From Gnetum montanum (lineage: Eukaryota > Streptophyta > Gnetopsida > Gnetales > Gnetaceae): 64,000 bases of DNA. The position numbers were made by a program, and so were the translations under genes. The stretch spans positions 598,445-662,444 of the forward strand of contig MNCI01022151.1 in assembly GCA_015680685.1 (NCBI GenBank), given 5' to 3'. The notes beneath the pieces were generated by a model. It had not been told where the DNA came from and searched no databases. It worked only from the letters and a program-made list of their open reading frames with translations. Below, in pieces: positions 31,710 to 44,977 of the stretch. Positions within the stretch are counted from its first letter, which is position 1. Each line of letters starts with the position of its first letter.

Positions 31710-32444
31710 TGATGAGTAGTGAGAGTTTCCAACACCCAACCATACAAGTTACAAGCATACACATGCGACCAGATTATAATCCATGGATGAAACAATATGA
31801 GTATACTAGCATATAAATAATAAGTTCATGATCATTATCTTCTTACTGGAGTTAGTGAGGTTTAAATTATATGATTTGACTCTTAGTGAGGTAGATGATT
31901 GGATGATATTGAATGACTCTATATGTACTAAGGTGAAGCATATTAAAATAAGTAGAATATCTATTATCTAAGATGCAAAGGAAATGTAATGCTAAGCTAG
32001 CCTCATGGTGATAAGTATGAGTTCCCTAGTTTTCATACATACCTTGGGATAGTATAATTGTTGCTAGGATTTCTAAGTAAACTTACTATTGAGTGAATCA
32101 AGCAAGCTTAGTACTGGGTTACTAGATGATCACACGTTAGCACTTGAAATCAATTGTACTTATTTTGTTGAATTACTAATAGACATTAGAAATATAAAAG
32201 ATATAGGAGATATAAATGACATTGCAAATGTAAATAATATGAAAAGTAAATCTATGCTAAGTGAGATGCTGTAATGGTGGAGAACAATCTCAATCTTTAT
32301 TGCTATTCATGAAATGCATGTAGGTTTATTTATAGGCATGATCATGGCCTATTATACTACATCTACAACATCATATGTTATGATATCATATTTATGACAT
32401 TGTAGATATGATATGATAACCATTTATGAAAACTCAATTTATCA
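31710..32444 (-). repeat. 3' LTR of E6 (family D)
   Basis: Minus strand begins TGATAAATTGAG and ends CTACTCATCA. A GTGAGGGTA PPT lies directly to the right, so this is the 3' LTR of a minus-strand element. U3 contains GATATCATAACATATGATG and TGTAGATGTAG. The terminus has TATGGTTGGGTG, a decayed form of the shared U5 end. Confidence 0.8.
32327..32334 (-). promoter_or_regulatory. TATA box of the E6 LTR
   Basis: TATAAATA on the minus strand in the context GCCTATAAATAAACC. Confidence 0.65.
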
Positions 32445-32689
32445 TACCCTCACGATAGACTAGAAACTCATCCTTAAAACTAAAGGGGGATAGAGTTGTT
32501 ACAAAATTGTGAAGTTACACAAATTCAATGACATATTTACATGCAAATGACACAACTAGTTAACTTTGAGTGTTGCATCTTAATTCAAGTGAGTTACAAA
32601 AGTAGCATGTAAGGCATGATTGAAAATAGTGATTGCAATTCAAGATTAAAAATAAAAAATAAAAAAAAAGCTTGATGAGATCTTAAAAA

Positions 32690-34709
32690 ATGCGAGTTTG
32701 TTAACTATTGCATGGTTGTGTTGACCCTAGCCTTTACCATCTGGATCTCTTCTTCATTGATCTAGTTGTACATGCCCACCTAATCTCTCAAATGTTTTTT
32801 CAATTTCTAATGCTTTTTGACTTTATTTTGTCATGCACTAATTCAATTATAGACTTTTGACAAACTACAAAGACTTCTTCCATTGATGCATTCTTATTTT
32901 CTCTAGCTTTTTGTTTGATGTTGAGGATGATTCTAGCAAATTTCTCTTCTAAATGATTGAGACTTTTCTCTAGCAAGTGTTTCTCCTTTTCTGTATTAGA
33001 CAATCTTCTATTTTCAATAGTAAGCATCTTGTTTTATTTTTCTCATGAGCAATGTCTTTAGCATGAGCATAATTTTATGCATTGACAACTAATGAATTCT
33101 AGATTGCCTTTCCCTTCTCCATCTCCAACTGCTTTTTCTTAGTCATCATTTGATTAAACTGATCATTCTTGAATTATTTCAATTAATTTGATGCTACATG
33201 TTTTGCTAGATCTTGTGTCTGAATTCAGGACTAAGCTAATTCTTCTTGTAATTTTTGAATCTTCAATTTGACATGTTACATTCTTGTTTTAGTAATAACC
33301 AGCTTTGCTTTAGTGAAAATTAAGTTAGACTATACTGCATTGATATCACTGGGAATATGAAAAGGATTTTCCATAACTTGTGATATCTTCAACAATTTGT
33401 TAAGGAAATCTTCTTGTTCTTCTACTAACATTAATTCTTTTTCTTTACCCTTGTCTTTGTTAGATGATCTTAAAATGATATGGGCATCCTTTACTCTAAC
33501 CAAGTCTATTGGTGGTGTAATAAGAACATTAACATTTTTTATGATGCAATCTACTATTAATTCTATGGCCCATTGTGCATATTTATGTTACATAACCATA
33601 ATTATGGCTTCTTCTATTATTTCTAATGTCACTTAAAATGATGCAACATTTCTTGAAATTTATTATGCCTAATCATCTTCTTCTACTTACAAAAAGACTT
33701 GATCATTGGCTAGTTCTGTCGATACTCTAGAGTGACTAGGATTTTTCTCTTATTGTATACATACTTGAGATTTCTCTACTTTTCAACTTACAATCTTAGC
33801 AATATACTATAGATGACTCATAGGAGGTCTATAATGTTTTTTCTTTTGTATTGCTAGGATACTAGGTTTTACATGTTGTGTGCCTATAGCTAATATGTTG
33901 GTTGTTGGTGTTGATGTTGTTGTTGCCTTAGTGCCTAGTGGCTTCTTCACTTGATTGTTCTTAGATGACATTGGTTTGGAAATATTTGCATATGATGCAT
34001 TTGGAGCTTGTCTTGGTATATCATTAGTGTATTCCAAAGTACCTTATTGTTTGCACAACTTTCTTATTAAGTAGGAAAAAGGAAGTATTAATGTCCTTGA
34101 CTTCTTTCTTCAAGCCTCCTCTAAATTTATAAAAATAGCAAATGGACCATGTTTTTCTAAAATTTTCCCATCAAAATTACACTTTCTCTGGTAACATATG
34201 TTGAAATCTAGTTTAATCTCTTAGTTGGAAAAATATTATATGTCCCAATCTTGAAGTAAATCTTTTGTATAGTTGATAGCCCATTGTATATCTTCTATGC
34301 TATTCCATAAGCCCTTTAGAACCAAATATTTCTAGCATTTGTATCGAATCTTGTGGATATCTAGGCTCTGTTGGCTCCAAAATTTTGAATATTTAATGCT
34401 TTTGTAATACTTCTACTCAATATTATACCATGATGCCTTCAATCTTAATTATGGCATTATCTTGCTTGTTATGCTAAAACTAATATGTTTCTCCCAAATT
34501 CTAGTCATCATTTGTAGAAAGTGTAGGTGAAAATGATGATGCTTGAAATTGATCATGAATCTCTACTACTACAAAGTCCATGAATGAGCCAAAAGTTAAT
34601 TTCACAATGACTGCAGGCATGATTGATTTATTGCTTATTGCTTGAACATATTCTTTGATCAATGTGACTTATTAACCTAGTTCATGAGTTGAAGGCACTG
34701 TAACTTTGG
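32690..34709 (-). pseudogene. ORF3 of E6, main piece
   Basis: Read right to left, the globular part starts at once: F-G-S-F-M-D-F-V near 34590, I-I-K-I-E-G-I near 34440 and L-P-F-S-Y-L-I-R-K-L-C near 34060-34090. These match E1 (F-R-P-F-I-E-F, V-N-I-Y-G-V and L-P-F-P-C-L) and E4 (T-L-P-F-P-C-L-I-R-K-I-C). Then a T/N/P-rich linker (33807-34037) and a coiled-coil region, with I-E-N-R-R-L-S near 33000-33020 matching E4 I-E-N-R-N-L-S. Many stops. Its first about 50 codons are on the other side of E5 (54639-54808). Confidence 0.75.
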
Positions 34710-35684
34710 TGTAGGAATACCTCTTCCAATCCCCTTGTTCTTCTTGATTTGTGTATTTTTGCAGGATTTTGGATACCATAGAGATATCTTGAAAGTCCAC
34801 AAGACATCTTGACTAAGCTTGGAATTAACTAGGATGTCTTGCTATTTAGACTGATGTATTGAGTGATATCTCTCATCAAATCCTAAGATGTCTCAGATGA
34901 GATGTCTCCACTATGCATAGGATGTCTCAAGCAAGAAGTCTTGCAAGTGGATGAGATGTCTTGGCTTCTAGGAGAGATGTCTTAGAAAAATAGTTGATGT
35001 CTTGGCTGAGAGCTAGGTTTTCACATGAGACATCTTGGCAAGGTCAGAGACGACCTGTACAAATAAGGAAACTTCCAAAAATGTCCATCCCAATTTGGGA
35101 AATGGTCAAAACATAATGAAAAAAGGATGGAAATAACTACGAAGAAGGTGAGAAGACTTGGAAACATCTAAAAAACCTCAAGTTAAGTTAAGGAAAGTTT
35201 TCTAGGGTTTTTATCTTCTAGTTTGACATAATTATTTATGTATTCATTATTGTTGGTATCTTAAGTAAGAAACAAAGTTCTTGAGAGTAGAGAGTTGAGC
35301 AATAGAGAGTCGATGAGTACATTGGGTGAGTGTAATTAGTGATTTCAACTCCAAGATCAACTTGTAATGTTTTGGTATTTGTGTTCTTTTCTCTTGTATC
35401 TTACTTGTGAGTTGAGATCTCAATCTTGGGTTGTGGAAGAGATTTTTTTCTTGGTTATTTCTTGCATTGAGAACAACCATTGTATGGTTGTAGAGCCTCA
35501 TGCTCTACAATATCGTTTGAGTGTGATAGGTTTAAGATGTTTGTGGCTTGTGGGAATCCAATTACAATCTTTTAATTGTATTAATTAAAGATAGTTTTCT
35601 TGTTTTATAGCAATTATTTTTATATTTGCATAATATTTGGATTAAATATTTGAAGGTGATTATTTGTCAAGTGAACCTACTCTA
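34710..35684 (+). repeat. 5' LTR of E5 (family C)
   Basis: Aligns with 53662-54638. It has many copies of GATGTCT/AGACATC-like words (ACAAGACATCTTG, GGATGTCTTG, GAGATGTCTC), a short-motif-rich U3. Confidence 0.9.
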
Positions 35685-35692
35685 ATGTTTAT

Positions 35693-35711
35693 TGGTATTA
35701 TAGCCTAGGTT
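35693..35711 (+). other. Primer-binding site (initiator tRNA-Met) of E5
   Basis: TGGTATTATAGCCTAGGTT differs little from the common TGGTATCAGAGC start. It lies eight bases after the LTR end. Confidence 0.85.
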
Positions 35712-35755
35712 CTATTGTTATTTTGATTTTTTATTGAGGATTTGGTTAATTTCAA

Positions 35756-36250
35756 ATGGCATCCAAGAAGAAACATGTGCAAGCTTTGAATCAGGGCATG
35801 GAGAGCATGAAGTCTACCTTCTAGATGATGGTTGCTTGCTTAGATGAAATCAGTACAAAGGTAGATTGAAATGTCAATCCTTGCCCTATCCAAATTTGTC
35901 AAGGTGAAGAGGATGTACATTCAAATTAAAAAGTTTCATAGCCAGATGGAGATGGATTAGATGAAGGGGAAGGATAATCTAGCTATGGGAGTGTAGGAAA
36001 CCATCACCCAAGGATTCCAATGAGAGGAAATCCTATTTCTTATATGAGAGGAAACCAAGTGCTCCAATGGTGTTCAATGCCACTTTGTTCAAGTAAGCTT
36101 GACAAAAAAGATGAGGCAAGGCTTGCTAGAGTATTTAGAAATGCTGCAAGAATTCCATACATGGAATTAAAGACTTTTAATGGTGTGGATGACATCAATA
36201 CTTTTGTAAGTTGGCCAAAGGTACTTGAGAAGCATTTCTAGTTGGAAGAG
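35756..36250 (+). pseudogene. gag: gag of E5, N-terminal piece
   Basis: Start ATG at 35756 (M-A-S-K-K-K-H-V-Q-A-L). Two or more stops follow before the frame opens at 36020-36241, which ends in P-Y-M-E-L-K-T-F-N-G-V-D-D-I and F-V-S-W-P-K-V-L-E-K, the start of a gag core. It is cut by E4 exactly after AAGAG at 36246-36250 and goes on at 49446. Confidence 0.8.
36246..36250. other. Target-site duplication of E4, left copy
   Basis: AAGAG, repeated at 49441-49445. Confidence 0.9.
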
Positions 36251-37145
36251 TGATGAATCATAGATTAGCTGCATCGATTCAACCCCATTGACTAGGCCCC
36301 ATTGACTAGGCCCCGTTGAAGCATGATTTAATGCCTTGATGTTGCCCTATTGATGTAGTGTCTATTTTGGCCAATAAGTATGCTCTCACCCATCGTATTT
36401 ATGGAATATTCTTTGTCATAGTGTAGTAGAGCTCTTGTAGTTTTTCTTCCGTAGAGTTAGAATATTTTTCCAACTGTTGGTAGTAGGAGTCATTGAGTGT
36501 ACAAATCTTTATTAGAGCACTATTATACCTAAGCATGGTAGTGTGTGCGCTAACAAAGATGAGCTTTCTGATAAACCTGGGAGCACTTTGGCTAGATTAA
36601 ATATTTTCTCATGCATTTAATGTTTTTAGCAATTTTATTTAATGCTTTTAAATAATTTTGATAAATTAAGGTAAATTAAGCTAAATTAAATAGTAATTAC
36701 TTAAGCACATAAGTATGACTACTTTGAGCATGCACATAATGCTTGGTAATCCCAATTATACTTAATTTTTGATAACCTAGCAGCATTATACGAGTTCAGG
36801 ATGTGTATGGAAAGTGGGACTAGATGCTTATGTTATGATTAGTTAGACATTGGTTAGTTAGTTAGATTAAATTAGCATTTAAATTACTTTATTCTTTTCA
36901 TCCTATATTTTAAGCACTCAAAATATATAACATAAAAATAATAAAAATCGTATGCCTTGATTACACTTAACCATACCTTTGCATTTTACAAGTGTAATTG
37001 GGAAGACAACAAATGATTGTTAGGGAAAGCTCACTTCCTAGAGGCTAGTGTATTGGAAGACAAGGGGTCCATGGAATTCGATTGGATTGCATATGAATTC
37101 TTAGTGATTTGTATGCTTGAGCATAGGGGTATTCCCAGCTCATCA
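36251..37145 (+). repeat. 5' LTR of E4 (family B)
   Basis: 895 bp, TGATGAATC...CTCATCA. Matches 48562-49440 throughout. The TATA region is decayed here (CAATAAGTATG against CCTATAAATATG in the 3' LTR). A short CCCCATTGACTAGG duplication lies near 36282-36315. Confidence 0.95.
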
Positions 37146-37146
37146 T

Positions 37147-37164
37147 TGGTGTCATTGCTAGGGA
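37147..37164 (+). other. Primer-binding site (tRNA-Asp type) of E4
   Basis: TGGTGTCATTGCTAGGGA, one base after the LTR; transitions from the tRNA-Asp complement. Confidence 0.8.
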
Positions 37165-37300
37165 TTCCTTTTTGTTTGAAATGTGTGCTATTTAGGCATA
37201 GTAAAAATCATTAACATTGTTGGATGAACCCTAAGGTGAAAATCATTCTCAAACTAGATATAATAATTTAAGCAAACTAATATCTTATTCTAATTGCAAA

Positions 37301-39700
37301 ATTTCTTCTTCTCATAGGCCCAATGATATTAAACTACTAGTGCCTTAAGAATGTAGGTTGGTATATACTCATCTAGATGAGTATGTGCCTAACTTCACCT
37401 TCATCCTACATCATGATGAATAATTGTGATGGTGAGATATGATTAAGATTGTAATGTCTCCTAATCAATCTATGTCTGGGATGCTACTCTAAACTCTTAA
37501 GAGGTTAGGAATTGAAGATCTTTAATAAGAGCACGTTATGCATGACCATGACTACCAAGACTACCATTTCACTGAAACACAATGCAAGAGAAATCAACAT
37601 CAGGAGAAGCACCATGAAGCTATGAAGGGGAAATGGTTCACTAATCCCTTGTTCTTGCTTAATCAAAATGACAATGAAGATTCTCCCTTTAGGGATTCTC
37701 AACATGAAGATTATCTACCCCTTGATATTGGTGATGGAGGCTTGGACTTAAAGTTGCAGTCCCCTATTAACAATTTGGGTTTAGGCAAAAGTGGGAGTCA
37801 AAGCAAGGGCTTAAGTAAGCATCAGGATGACATGAAAGCTAACGAACGTGGACACAAGTGTAGAGGTGGTGGAAAATATCATGGTGGTGGAAAACCTCCT
37901 CCCTCTTTGCTCTCTTCATTTGCATCTTCTTCCTCTTCTTCTGATTTGAACAGATGCTACAAAAAAGGGAACCATGATGAAGGTTAATAACGGGATAATA
38001 ATGATTATTTGGCCCACCATGAACAAAGGGATAGTAGAGAACATCATAGGCATCATCAAAATAATGATGATGATGAGCCTTTACTGGCAACTTGAAGCAT
38101 GCTAAATTTTGTAGAGGCGTAAAAATTCCAACTAGGCATGTGAAAGATGGTTAGATCAAGTGACTTAACATGAACAACATCCCAAGATTTGATGGGGGAT
38201 ATAACTCTACTTCCGAAACAAATATTCAAGCCTTTCATGATGCTTGTGCCTTACAGAATGTTCAAAATGATTGGCAAAAATTAAAGCTATTTCCCAGGGC
38301 ACTAATAAAGGAAGCGAAAAGTTGGTATTAGTCCTTGGAGCTAGAATCCATTTGCAAGGGGAGTACAATGCTAGAGCTATACAATGATAAATACTAGACG
38401 TACTCCTAAGTGTGTAATGTAAGAAGTTTAATCCAAGGATGGAAGTAAGGAACACATAAACCCTTGGATTCCTCCATGGGCAGATACTATTCTTTTATAC
38501 ACCAATGCCTTGGCCATGATTATTCTCAGTAGGAACAACTTCACCACATCATAGATGTACTTAGATCAAAAATTAGAAAAAATCTTGGGGTCCATGCCCA
38601 AGGAAGACTATCAGAACTTAGAGCCCATCAAATCTAAAGGCTAATCGAGTACATAGTAAAAGAAGTAAGAGAGTTGAGAAAATTGGAAAGTGTTGAGGAA
38701 TATAATTGGGATCCTTCCATTAGAAAATGGAAGGTTCAATTTTGTGACAATGAGGAGGAGTCACCACTTGATGAGGTAGTGAAATGTAAAGCTTTGCCAA
38801 TACAAATATCTGTTTCTAATATATCAACCAAGGTTGATAAATTATGAGATTCTTTGGATATAAAATTCCAAACTGCTCTAAAAATCATAGAAGAATCAAG
38901 AGAGCAAAGTAGTGATCGTGATCATGGGAGGCAAAAAGAATAAGGGCAAGGTTGTAGTAGTAGAAGGGGTTATGGAGTCAGAATTAGATGATGATGGTGG
39001 GTATGACATTTTCCAATATGAACATCCTAAAGGATGTTGCCCTATTGTGTCACACTTGTAGGAGTTTGGGGTGTACGCACTGAATTCTAGACTGGCAAGA
39101 AGGTAAGCACCTAGAAGATTGCCTTATCCTCAAGGTAATCCAAGGCAATTCCACTAGTAGCAACAATAAGCTTATTATTCAAGTGGAGCTCCACCATAGT
39201 CATATGAACAATACCAATAGTGGCAACATCCACAATCATGGGGGATGCCACCACTACGGTAACAGTACCCTTACAAGTAGCCAGATCCATATGGTTACTA
39301 TATTTAGTAACCAAAGTCTCCACGTGACTCTTCTAGTCATGCTTCTTTGCATCACTACTACCCCCCTAAAGTATCACAGAACTTATTCTCCATTTGCTAG
39401 AGGAGAAACCCCAGATCCCTATCATCCTCCTCATTCTTTAGCACATTCTCCTCCACCCTCAATCCAATTACCACTTGCTCCATCCATGCAAGGTGAGCTT
39501 CTAGGTTAACCACAACAACGTAATGCTACTAGGGCCATTAAATTACAACCAACTCCTCAGACAAGTGGTTCAAAACCAAGATTCCCTAAGAGACCATTCT
39601 TTTGAACTAGTAACCCTATTAAACCCTCACCTACTTATGTGGTTGGTCATGCTGTATCTCCTTCATCCTCTACATCCATTCCTTTTGAGAGCCCTTCAAA
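37301..39700 (+). pseudogene. gag: gag of E4, broken
   Basis: The homologue of the E2 start (M-S-S-S-H) is ATT at 37301, so the start codon is lost. The same frame is open at 37538-37987 and reads D-Y-H-F-T-E-T-Q-C, like E2 (D-Y-H-P-I-E-A-Q-C). The gag core at about 38060-38640 is badly broken. A charged stretch with L-E-S-V-E-E-Y-N-W-D-P-S follows near 38680-38720 and the knuckle remnant Y-E-H-P-K-G-C-C-P-I near 39015-39045, with the first two Cys lost. The P/H/Y/S-rich tail (39183-39509 and on) leads to the protease. Confidence 0.85.
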
Positions 39701-39719
39701 TCAAATGCCTTACAAGATC

Positions 39720-42700
39720 CACATCGTTATGTTAACCCATTCTATATTTGATTGGATCAAGGTTGGCAACCTTCTTAGGAAATGATCTAATCTTAGAATT
39801 CCTCTCATCTATTTGCAGATTGCTAGGAATGAGCCATGCAAAGCTCTTCTTGACTTATGTTCTCAAGTTAATCTAATTTCTCATGAAATGTACAATGCCT
39901 GGAACCTACCTCCTATCAAAAAGAGCAACATCTATTTGGAATTGGTAGACCAGTCCATCATTGTTCCATTGGAACTAGCAAAAGATATTGTGACCACTAT
40001 GTATGGGTGATTTTATGTTACCAATTTCCTAGTAATCAAAAATGACAATTGCAAGAGGGACTTCCCAATCATTATGGAAAGGGCTTGGTTGAGCACTATT
40101 GATGCAAAAATGGGCATCAAAGATCTTTCCCTAGAAATTTTTAAGGAAAATGCATTCAAAAAGATCTAGAAGAAGTGAGTTCCATGCATTATGTATAGCA
40201 ATACAGGGTGCAACTACATGTAGAAACTCTGGTCAATGAAAAGAGCATCCATTTCTGCATGCAGATAGTGTGCAAATGAGGTAGATATTCAAAGGTGTCT
40301 ATATGCAATAGCCACAAAACAAGAGGAAACCCAATGGTTGACAGTTGATCTTGGAAGTAGCACACTTTGCATAGAACTTGCCAAGTGTCTGACATGTGCC
40401 TATATTGAAAGCATGGATAAACTAGAAAAAAATCATCACTAACTCTCTGATGATGCAAATGATGGTACTAATTGGAAAAAGTTGAAAATCCCTAAAAAAT
40501 TTAAACAAGAGCCCGTAGAGTTGAAAAATGACATGGAGTATGCATTTTAAAAAATGACAAGCTAGTAATCACCAATGTCAATCTTGCTTCTAAACAAAAA
40601 TAGATGTTGTTAAGGGTGATTAACAAATGGCCAACAACCTTTACTTAGTTATATCTTGAGCTCACAAGGATTGATCTTAGGATATGCCAGCATCATATCT
40701 ACACAAATTTGGCCATGAAGCCAAAAAGTTAGCCACAACAGCAATTGAACCCTAAATTGAAGCAAATCATCAAATTGAAAGTTGAATAACTCCTCAAGGT
40801 GGGGTTTATCTATCCCATTGCAAATAGTGAGTGGGTTAGCCCACTTGGCATTATGCCAAACAGAGGTGGCAAGTGGTGAATTTGCATCGACTTCCAGCTA
40901 TTGCATATGACAATATTCAAAGATCACTTTCCATTGAAATTTGTGGATCAAAGTGTTGAACACTAGATCCAAGCATTATTATTACAGCTTTATAGATGGT
41001 TATAGTGGCTATAACCAAATCTAGATCATGTTTGAGGATCATGCCAAAACAACATTCATGAGTCCTTGGGAGATTTTTACATATCAAAAGATGCCTTTTG
41101 ACCTTTTTAATGCTCCTACAACATTTCAATGCTTGGTCTTAAGAATATTTTAGCAACAAATTGGTTGTGGGATGGAAGTCCTCATGGATGACTTCTCCAC
41201 CTATGGCACCACATTTGAGCAAGCCTTGGCCCACCTTGATCAAGAGCATAAAAGGTGTGTGAAAATGCATATTTGACTCGATTGGTAGAAGAGCTATTTG
41301 ATGGTCCAAGAGGACATTGTACTAGGACATAAAATTTCTTAGGCAGGGATTGAGGTGGATGTTGAAAAGATTTGGGTCATCTAAGGAATAACTCACCAAC
41401 TAGAAACCATTAAAGATGTCCAGTCATTACTTGGACACACTGGCTACTACTAGCATTTTATAGAGAATTTTTCTATAATTGCAAAATCATTGGTCAAGCT
41501 TACAAAGAAAGATGCTTCATTGATTTGAACCAAGGAATGTGAAAATGCATTCCAAAGCATTAAGTAGAAGCTCATAGAGATTCAAATTCTATGCGCACTT
41601 GATGGGTCTAGACCATTTTATATAATGAAAGATGCATTAAATTATTCCTTTGGAGTTGCGCTTATGCAATTCGATGATAAGAAATATCAATACTACATTC
41701 ACTACACAAGTTGAAGCATTGTGCGTGCATAGCTAAATTACACCGCGATGGAGAAAGAATTAATGGCAATGATGTATGCTTTAGAGAAGTTCAAGTGCTA
41801 TGTGCTTGGATACAAAGTGTTTGTTCACACTGATCATAGTGCAATTCACTTCTTGATGAATAAGCCAATAGTGAGCCCCTGTGTCATATACTGCTTGGTG
41901 ATCTTATAGGAGTTTGATCTTACAATGGTAGATCAAAAGGGAACTAAGAATATGGTTACTAATCACTTGTCTTAGTTACGATGGGATAACAAAGAGGAGA
42001 GCCTTCTCTTTAACCAATTTCCTAATGAACTCCTCTTTACTGGTGCAATAAATAAATAAGTTCCCAATGAACCAAAATGGTATGATAGCATCCTCACTTA
42101 TCTTCTCACTTAAGAGATGCCACAAGATCTAGACTACAAGAAGAAACAACAATTTCTTCATGAGGCAAAATGCTTCATGGAAATCAATCAATACCTTTAC
42201 AAAGTGTGCACTAATGGCCTGGTTCATTCGTGTGTACTTGATGTTGATCAACTGTGTGTTCTCTATGATGCTCATGAGGGTCCTTGTGGGGGCCACTATG
42301 CCAAGAGATGCATGGGCATTAAGGTCTTGATGGAAAGGTATTATTGGCCAATCATCTTTAGGGACGCCCACTAATTTATCCATTAATTTGAATGCTATTA
42401 ACAAGATGGTGGGATGGTTGCTTCAATGGAGGGACCTCAACATTGGATTGAACCAGTGGAACCCTTTGACATATGTGGCATCAACTTCATGGATCCCATC
42501 ACACCCATTTCAAATTGAAAGGAATACATAATCATTGTAGTTGATTACTGCACAAAATGGAAAAAAGTACCAGTTATCGTCGACTATACATCATCTATTG
42601 CTACATCGTTTATACAAAAAAATGTTGTAAACAGGTTTGGGATGTCATGTGCACTAATTTCTAACATTAGAATCCATTTTAAAGGAACCATTTTTCACAA

Positions 42701-43290
42701 GCTCATGCAACACTTAGGGGTTGAACATAAATTAACAACACCCTACCACCCCCAATCCAATGATCAAGTGGAGGTTACTAACGGGGAGATTACATAGATC
42801 TTAACAAGAAGTGTTAGAAAATATAGGAGGTACTAGAGCACAAATCTCAATGATGTTCTTTGGGCCTACCACTCAACATGGAAACTCTCTATAGGCTACT
42901 CTCCCTATGAGCTAGTGTACAAGAAACTACTAATACTTCCTATTGAATCTAAGCTCCATACACTTTCAATAGCATGTGACCTAGATCTTGACCTAACTCT
43001 AGTACAAAGAGAATGATTGATCAGCCTTAACATGCTAGATGAAAATTGATTTGTGACCATGTCCTTGAATAAAGTGCACAAGGCATTCAATAAGAAAAAA
43101 CATGACCTAAGAATAAGGAAAGTCAAATTTCAACCTAGAGATAAGGTTCTCTACTGCAACCCCACACATGTACCTCAATGAACTAAGTTTTAGATGTGGT
43201 TGGAAGGGCCTTACATCATTGCCATGTTAATTTACAATCCTAAGAAACTAAACAAAAAGTAGCTGGTCAACACACAATAGGTTAAACCTT
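39720..43290 (+). pseudogene. pol: pol of E4: protease, RT, RNase H, integrase (inactive)
   Basis: Protease: A-L-L-D-L-C-S-Q-V-N-L-I at about 39845-39880, where E2 has D-S-G-S-G, so the active site is lost. RT: the catalytic box E-V-L-M-D-D-F-S-T-Y-G, with Asp-Asp at 41187-41192, is the Athila/Tat form of the F-x-D-D box; G-H-T-G-Y-Y follows near 41435. RNase H: M-E-K-E-L-M-A-M-M-Y-A-L-E near 41750 and H-T-D-H-S-A near 41830. Integrase: zinc part with D-A-H-E-G-P-C-G-G-H-Y near 42270 and Y-Y-W-P; in the core the first two acidic residues read Asn (G-I-N-F-M; S-N-I-R-I-H-F), while P-Y-H-P-Q-S-N-D-Q-V-E keeps the Glu. W-L-E-G-P-Y near 43200 is the GPY/F module. Many stops. Confidence 0.9.
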
Positions 43291-43429
43291 TCCATGAGCC
43301 CAAGCAACCCAATGCAACAAACACCTCATCAAATGGGCAACCTCACTCAATCTTTCAGATCTCCTTCTTCCAACTCAGTCATGGGAGAGATGGCCATGTA
43401 TGCTAACAATTTATGTGGCTCCTCAGTAT

Positions 43430-43640
43430 TTTATCTTTTTTTTTTACACTTTGTTATTTTTACAACTTTTTATTTTATGCCTTCTTTATCTTACACTTTT
43501 TTGTTTTTACTTTATTAATTTTTCTAATTTTTGTTTTACAACATCATTAGTGCGTTTTATCTTTCTTGAATATTTTACACTTTCTTTTATATTTTTCCTT
43601 GTTTTGGTGTGAATTTTTCTCTTCTTTTAATAAAAGTGCT
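43430..43640 (+). repeat. T-rich strip after the E4 integrase
   Basis: Low-complexity TTTTTACACTTTGTTATTTTTAC-like sequence follows a short conserved peptide-like stretch (V-M-G-E-M-A-M-Y-A-N near 43378) also found in E2. Equivalent strips are in E2 and E3. Confidence 0.7.
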
Positions 43641-44109
43641 TTATTTCCAATAGGACACAGTGGTGTTGTAGCTAGTTACCAATGATGGTCTATACTTAAC
43701 TTTTTTGATTGTTAATGTTTGGTTTCTATTTTTAAGTTTGATGATTGATAACTAAGATAGGTTTCTTTTTCATGGAATAGGTAGTGAGTCCACATCATCC
43801 ACCCATCCACAGATTCTATGGTTTTCCTTATTTTGGAAATATGAGGTCCCTTTTTCAATAATAAAACCTTAAACAAACTTGTGACCTTGGTAGTTTCTAG
43901 AATTAGAAAGGATTCAAAGGTTTGAAAAGGGTGTGATTTCAAGGGGATTCAAAGCTCTTTGTAATTTCTACCATCTTGAGTGCAAGTGTGTCTTTTCATG
44001 GATTTCTTACCATTTTGTGTCGACCAATAATAGTAAGTTGAATAAGTGTTTTCATGGTGTGGTTCCCATCCAAAAATTCCAAAAAAAAAAGAAGAAAAAA
44101 AACAAAAGA
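43641..44109 (+). other. Noncoding spacer of E4
   Basis: No conserved ORF; the sequence leads into repeat A. Confidence 0.5.
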
Positions 44110-44760
44110 AACATGATGGGAATTCAAAGCACACCACTTAGACAGAATAAATGGGCTACAAGCACTCATTATGGAACTAGAAAGACATGTTACCCATGTC
44201 TAAAGGTCCCCTCTAACTAAGGCCCTTTCTCACTTCCTATTGCTCTTTTCTTCTTAAATAAGGAATGGTGGTTATCCGTAGGAGCATTCTTATGTCTCGA
44301 GGGGGTAGACTAGTCTTAGAGTGGTGATGCAAAGTTATTGAACATGGTTGGTTTTGGTATGGACTAAGGGTGGATTCTATCAGGTCATTTAACGATGAAT
44401 TCCACAAGGGACTTCATGTGACCAAGTTCAGGAACTCCATTCCACTTTCTCCATCATCCATTAATGCTTCCATAACTCACCTCACTGCTAATTGTCCATG
44501 TTTTCATCCAATGTCTTAGTTTTATGTGTTGAAATTCCTAAATAGATTCTATAGGTTTGGTCCTTAACTTTTCGTAACCATTAATCAACTATGGGGTCCA
44601 TGGACTTCTTGGTTGAGGTTATCCAAGGGCAAAAAAGAGCATATGTTGCTATGGGAAGGACCCACTTGCATATCTTGTGGTTTAGTTAGTTAAGCTTTTT
44701 ACTGTTAGACATTATCGCAATCAAATCTTTTGTGTGCTCCATCATGCATCCAACTGTGTG
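44110..44760 (+). repeat. Repeat A copy in E4
   Basis: The best-defined copy: GGGAATTCAAAGCACACCA at 44117, AGAAAGACATGTTACCCATG at 44178 and GGGAAGGACCCACTTGCATATC-like end near 44660. Matches E0 1-640 almost end to end. Confidence 0.85.
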
Positions 44761-44977
44761 CTCCTTAAGGCAACTATGTGCTCTTAAGGCATTCTTCTTC
44801 ATGAAATCTCATTCTCTAATAATTTCTCCATTTTTTGAATTTCAAAACCCTCTTCTAATATTTTCATCATGTTCTTGGCATTTTGGGCTTCCATTTGACC
44901 CAAATTTTATTCAAAAATTTCTTATTTTTTTATTATTTATGACAAATTCAATGGTGGTCAAAAATTACATTTACTTC

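Noticed and set aside
32690-34709. ORF3 of E6 as an independent host coiled-coil gene
   Set aside because: It matches ORF3 of E1 and E4 in motif order and lies between an LTR with a PPT and the rest of E6.
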